A stretch of 7,041 nt of DNA, from the NCBI GenBank assembly GCA_035290085.1, contig DATDVK010000098.1:1-7041 (forward strand). The letters are read 5' to 3'. The number at the start of each line of letters is the position of its first letter. Positions within the stretch are counted from its first letter, which is position 1. The notes under the pieces are model-generated. The model did no database searches. It was not told where the DNA came from and saw only the letters and a program-made list of their open reading frames with translations. Shown here piece by piece: positions 5,599-7,041 of this stretch. The DNA comes from GWB1-54-5 sp035290085. Its GTDB lineage: Bacteria; Patescibacteriota; Gracilibacteria; Peribacterales; Peribacteraceae. Position numbers and translations under genes: made by a program.

Positions 5599-5646
5599 GG
5601 CAGAAGCCAGATGGCAGTAACTGCCTACTGTCTTCTGACTTCTGAA
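5599..5646. repeat. Inverted array of degenerate heptamers forming an imperfect hairpin
   Basis: Three heptamers of the form GSCAGWW (GGCAGAA, GCCAGAT, GGCAGTA; 5599-5619) are followed, sharing one base, by four of the inverse form WWCTGNM (AACTGCC, TACTGTC, TTCTGAC, TTCTGAA; 5619-5646). Read as a hairpin, CAGAAG (5601-5606) pairs with CTTCTG (5632-5637), CAG (5608-5610) with CTG (5628-5630) and GGCAGT (5613-5618) with ACTGCC (5620-5625), for 15 pairs. It sits in the divergent spacer 55-100 bases upstream of truB. It may be a short tandem repeat of the kind scattered in genomes, or a binding or RNA element. Confidence 0.65.
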
Positions 5647-5685
5647 ATTATCTGTTCCAAGTCGATTCTTCCTGCACTACCGCTC

Positions 5686-5694
5686 TGCTACTGT
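5686..5694 (+). promoter_or_regulatory. Weak extended -10-like box before truB
   Basis: TGC followed by TACTGT (5686-5694) has the extended -10 layout of the prs box (TGC TACAAT), but only three of six bases match the -10 consensus. It lies 6 bases before the truB ATG at 5701. No clear -35 or Shine-Dalgarno is present. This is a suggestion only. Confidence 0.22.
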
Positions 5695-5700
5695 TTGCAC

Positions 5701-6561
5701 ATGCGACACGGTTTCCTGCTCATCGACAAGCCTGTGGGTCCCACGAGCCACGACACCGTTGCGCTGGTGCGGCGAGCGCTGAGCGAACCGAAGATCGGAC
5801 ATCTGGGGACGCTGGATCCCGCTGCATCAGGTCTTCTGGTACTCGCGGTCGGCGCCAAAGCCCTGAAAGCCATCGAACTCTTCGATGATCTCAACAAGGA
5901 GTACGATGCCGGTATCCGTTTCGGGGCGGTGAGCACGACGTATGATCGTGAAGGAGTAATAGAAGAGATCGTCCCCAAGCCCGGCTGGACCGAGCCGGAT
6001 ATCGCGGATCTGCAGCGGTTGATCGCGGAGAGGTTCATCGGCAAGATCGCACAAGTACCGCCGGTGTACAGTGCGGTGAAGGTGGGAGGCGAGCGGGCAT
6101 ACCGCAAAATGAGACAGGGCAGGGAAGTGAACCTTCCCGCGCGCGAAGTGAAGATCGATGCGTGCGACATTCTCTCCTATACGTACCCGGAGCTCCTGCT
6201 CCGTGTTTCCTGCGGATCCGGGACGTACATCCGGTCGCTCGCACACGATCTCGGTGCTGCAGTGCGTTTCGGTGCGTACCTTTCCTCGCTCCGGCGTACA
6301 AGGGTGGGTGAGTGGTCTGTGGACAATGCGGTGGCTCCGGAGAACGTGGCATGGGCGCATGTGATGCCGCTCAAAGAGATACTCTCTCCCTTTGGGGGAG
6401 TAGAAGTGACTGCCGGTGAAGCGGAGGATCTCTGCCATGGCCGTCCCATCGCACGTACCGTGAGGCCGGATACCATTGCGTGGTTCGAGTGTCTTCCCAT
6501 TGCCATTCTCCTCCCACTCAAAGACAGTTCGCAGCAGGCAAGAGCGCGAAAGGTATTGTGA
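5701..6561 (+). CDS. truB: tRNA pseudouridine(55) synthase TruB
   Basis: TruB isomerises uridine 55 in the T-loop of tRNAs to pseudouridine and also helps tRNA fold. The protein is 286 residues long, within the usual bacterial range. The N-terminus MRHGFLLIDKPVGPTSHD is the standard family opening, which fixes the start at 5701 rather than the in-frame ATG at 5611. The catalytic motif GHLGTLDPAASGLL holds the nucleophile Asp39. Further family signatures follow in order: KEYDAGIRFGAVSTTYD-EG with the active-site Tyr, PPVYSAVKVGGERAYRKMRQG, and SCGSGTYIRSLAHDLG with GAYLSSLRRTRVG. The last 60 or so residues form the small C-terminal RNA-binding region (VTAGEAEDLCHGRPI). It is often next to rbfA, infB or ribF in other bacteria, but none of these is seen here. 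It is divergent from the multi-pass membrane gene, with the heptamer array in the spacer. Confidence 0.96.
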   Translation: MRHGFLLIDKPVGPTSHDTVALVRRALSEPKIGHLGTLDPAASGLLVLAVGAKALKAIELFDDLNKEYDAGIRFGAVSTTYDREGVIEEIVPKPGWTEPDIADLQRLIAERFIGKIAQVPPVYSAVKVGGERAYRKMRQGREVNLPAREVKIDACDILSYTYPELLLRVSCGSGTYIRSLAHDLGAAVRFGAYLSSLRRTRVGEWSVDNAVAPENVAWAHVMPLKEILSPFGGVEVTAGEAEDLCHGRPIARTVRPDTIAWFECLPIAILLPLKDSSQQARARKVL

Positions 6562-6997
6562 TGTGTCCTGCCTGATTGTTTGGCGAGAGAATGGCTCACC
6601 GCAAGCTTCCTGTCCCGCCTGTGAGGCAGCTTTGTATTCACTTGTGGTTGTTGATGTTTGTGTGTTCTGCCCCACTTCGCCCCTGCGGGGCTTCGCGGGG
6701 CACACTTCGCTTTGTGTTCCACCTGGCCTGTCACGCGGAGCTCTTCGCGAAGCGAAGAGCGAAGTGTGGTGGAGCTAGCGTACATCATTTCCAACGGTTC
6801 GTGAGTATCACGGCGAACATCGGGCGCTTCTCGCGACAGCTTGCGGATTTACAGGAATCATTGACCGAAGTGATGGCCGCGCTAGTCAAACCTCTTGCCC
6901 CGCCGCGCATCACTTCGCTCACGTTCTGATGGCTTGTATGCAAGGGGCAAATCCGACAGACTATGAGTAAGCAAAATCGTTTTCCAACTCTTTGTCT
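6562..6997. other. 436-base intergenic region rich in inverted repeats
   Basis: I see no convincing gene here. The first 100 bases after truB are plain. From 6668 to 6773 there is a dense cluster of hairpins, given as a separate feature. Further on, CGAAGTGATG (6866-6875) and CATCACTTCG (6908-6917) are a perfect 10-bp inverted pair, and TTGCCCC (6895-6901) and GGGGCAA (6944-6950) a 7-bp pair. The octamer CACTTCGC appears at 6673, 6703 and 6911 and inverted at 6759. Such structure could mark a dispersed repeat, a decayed element or an untyped structured RNA. No tRNA, tmRNA or known riboswitch could be fitted. Confidence 0.5.
6668..6773. repeat. Clustered CTTCGC-core hairpins (REP-like)
   Basis: Three stems are seen. 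TGCCCC (6668-6673) pairs with GGGGCA (6697-6702), enclosing GCCCC (6679-6683) and GGGGC (6687-6691). GCTCTTCGC (6740-6748) pairs with GCGAAGAGC (6752-6760) around a GAA loop, a perfect 9-bp hairpin. CACACTTCGC (6701-6710) is perfectly complementary to GCGAAGTGTG (6759-6768), which would enclose the second hairpin. TCCACC (6718-6723) also matches GGTGGA (6768-6773) as an alternative. The CTTCGC core recurs throughout. It may also end truB transcription, though no T-tract follows. Confidence 0.7.
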
Positions 6998-7041
6998 ATG
7001 GACGGTGACCCACCCAAGCAGGAACAGGCGCAGGAAGTCCG
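6998..7041 (+). CDS. Probable start of a gene leaving the right edge
   Basis: An ATG at 6998 opens a frame that stays open to the window end: MDGDPPKQEQAQEV, 14 codons. The composition (Asp, Pro, Gln, Glu) is typical of a disordered N-terminus before a domain or membrane helix. A TTGTCT stretch precedes it with no Shine-Dalgarno, like the other starts here. The piece is too short for any functional call, and chance cannot be ruled out. Confidence 0.42.
   Translation, partial: MDGDPPKQEQAQEV

Noticed and set aside
6767..6780. On the minus strand CGCTAGCTCCACCA looks like the 3' end of a tRNA with encoded CCA
   Set aside because: The bases just upstream on that strand show no T-loop (TTCGAAT-like) or T-stem, and no acceptor 5' half lies about 70 bases away. 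It is part of the local inverted repeats or at best a fragment.
6576..6929. Rightward open frame of 117 codons after truB
   Set aside because: It runs through the hairpin cluster, its first 70 residues look random, and no family is evident. The tail from GTG 6801 (an amphipathic helix-like 42 residues) is curious but unsupported.
7000..7020. Minus-strand GGGTGGGTCACCG looks like the T-box sequence
   Set aside because: An extra base breaks the match, no specifier stem or antiterminator can be seen, and no aminoacyl-tRNA synthetase gene follows.
7027..7041. AGGAAGTCCG at the right edge resembles the conserved 5' core of RNase P RNA
   Set aside because: The usual core reads GGAAAGTCC and one A is missing. 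No P1 to P3 stems could be drawn in the bases before it, and an open reading frame from 6998 explains the sequence more simply. The window ends too soon to decide.
6778..7041. Leftward frame open from the right edge to about 6783
   Set aside because: It has no start inside the window, is rich in Cys, Arg and Ser as antisense frames often are, and lies over the probable gene start at 6998.

Overview
This window reads as chromosomal core sequence from a small-genome bacterium, most likely a member of the Candidate Phyla Radiation (Patescibacteria), possibly Peribacteria- or Peregrinibacteria-like. The taxonomic call is inference. It rests on the mix of two universal genes (prs, truB) with short orphan-like proteins, a small two-helix TrbC/VirB2-type membrane protein of the kind common in CPR genomes, GC-rich coding DNA with AT-rich intergenic spikes, and the apparent lack of Shine-Dalgarno sites. 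Every complete gene ends in an ordinary stop (two TGA among them), so the standard bacterial code fits.

Layout, left to right. A leftward gene runs off the left edge (1-860) and encodes a soluble protein with a degenerate GGDEF-type domain. After an AT-rich divergent promoter region come two rightward genes: a compact protein with kinase-like motifs (994-1551) and an unrecognised helical protein (1632-2090). Nineteen bases on, a convergent leftward gene (2110-2703) encodes a secreted, very Arg-rich protein with a duplicated C-x10-C-L-R motif. Upstream of it, also leftward, is prs (2886-3815), ribose-phosphate pyrophosphokinase. Facing prs across a tiny divergent promoter is a rightward tandem PRC-barrel protein (3836-4396).

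A GC-rich bidirectional hairpin (4447-4472) separates the PRC-barrel gene from two leftward membrane-protein genes: a signal-peptide-bearing TrbC/VirB2-like protein (4497-4844) and, upstream of it, a multi-pass protein (4955-5518). A 182-base divergent spacer carrying an inverted array of degenerate heptamers leads to rightward truB (5701-6561), tRNA pseudouridine-55 synthase. The next 436 bases hold no convincing gene but are full of inverted repeats built on a CTTCGC/GCGAAG core. A new rightward gene probably begins at 6998 and leaves the window.

There is no clear operon for a single pathway. prs supplies PRPP for nucleotide and cofactor synthesis and truB modifies tRNA. The TrbC/VirB2-like and multi-pass genes look like a small envelope module. 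The most unusual general feature is at the gene starts. No start codon in the window has a recognisable Shine-Dalgarno sequence, and at several genes a -10-like box sits only 6-10 bases before the ATG, which suggests leaderless transcripts. It is clearest at 1632, 3815 and 3836, where prs and the PRC-barrel gene share overlapping, opposed -10 boxes.
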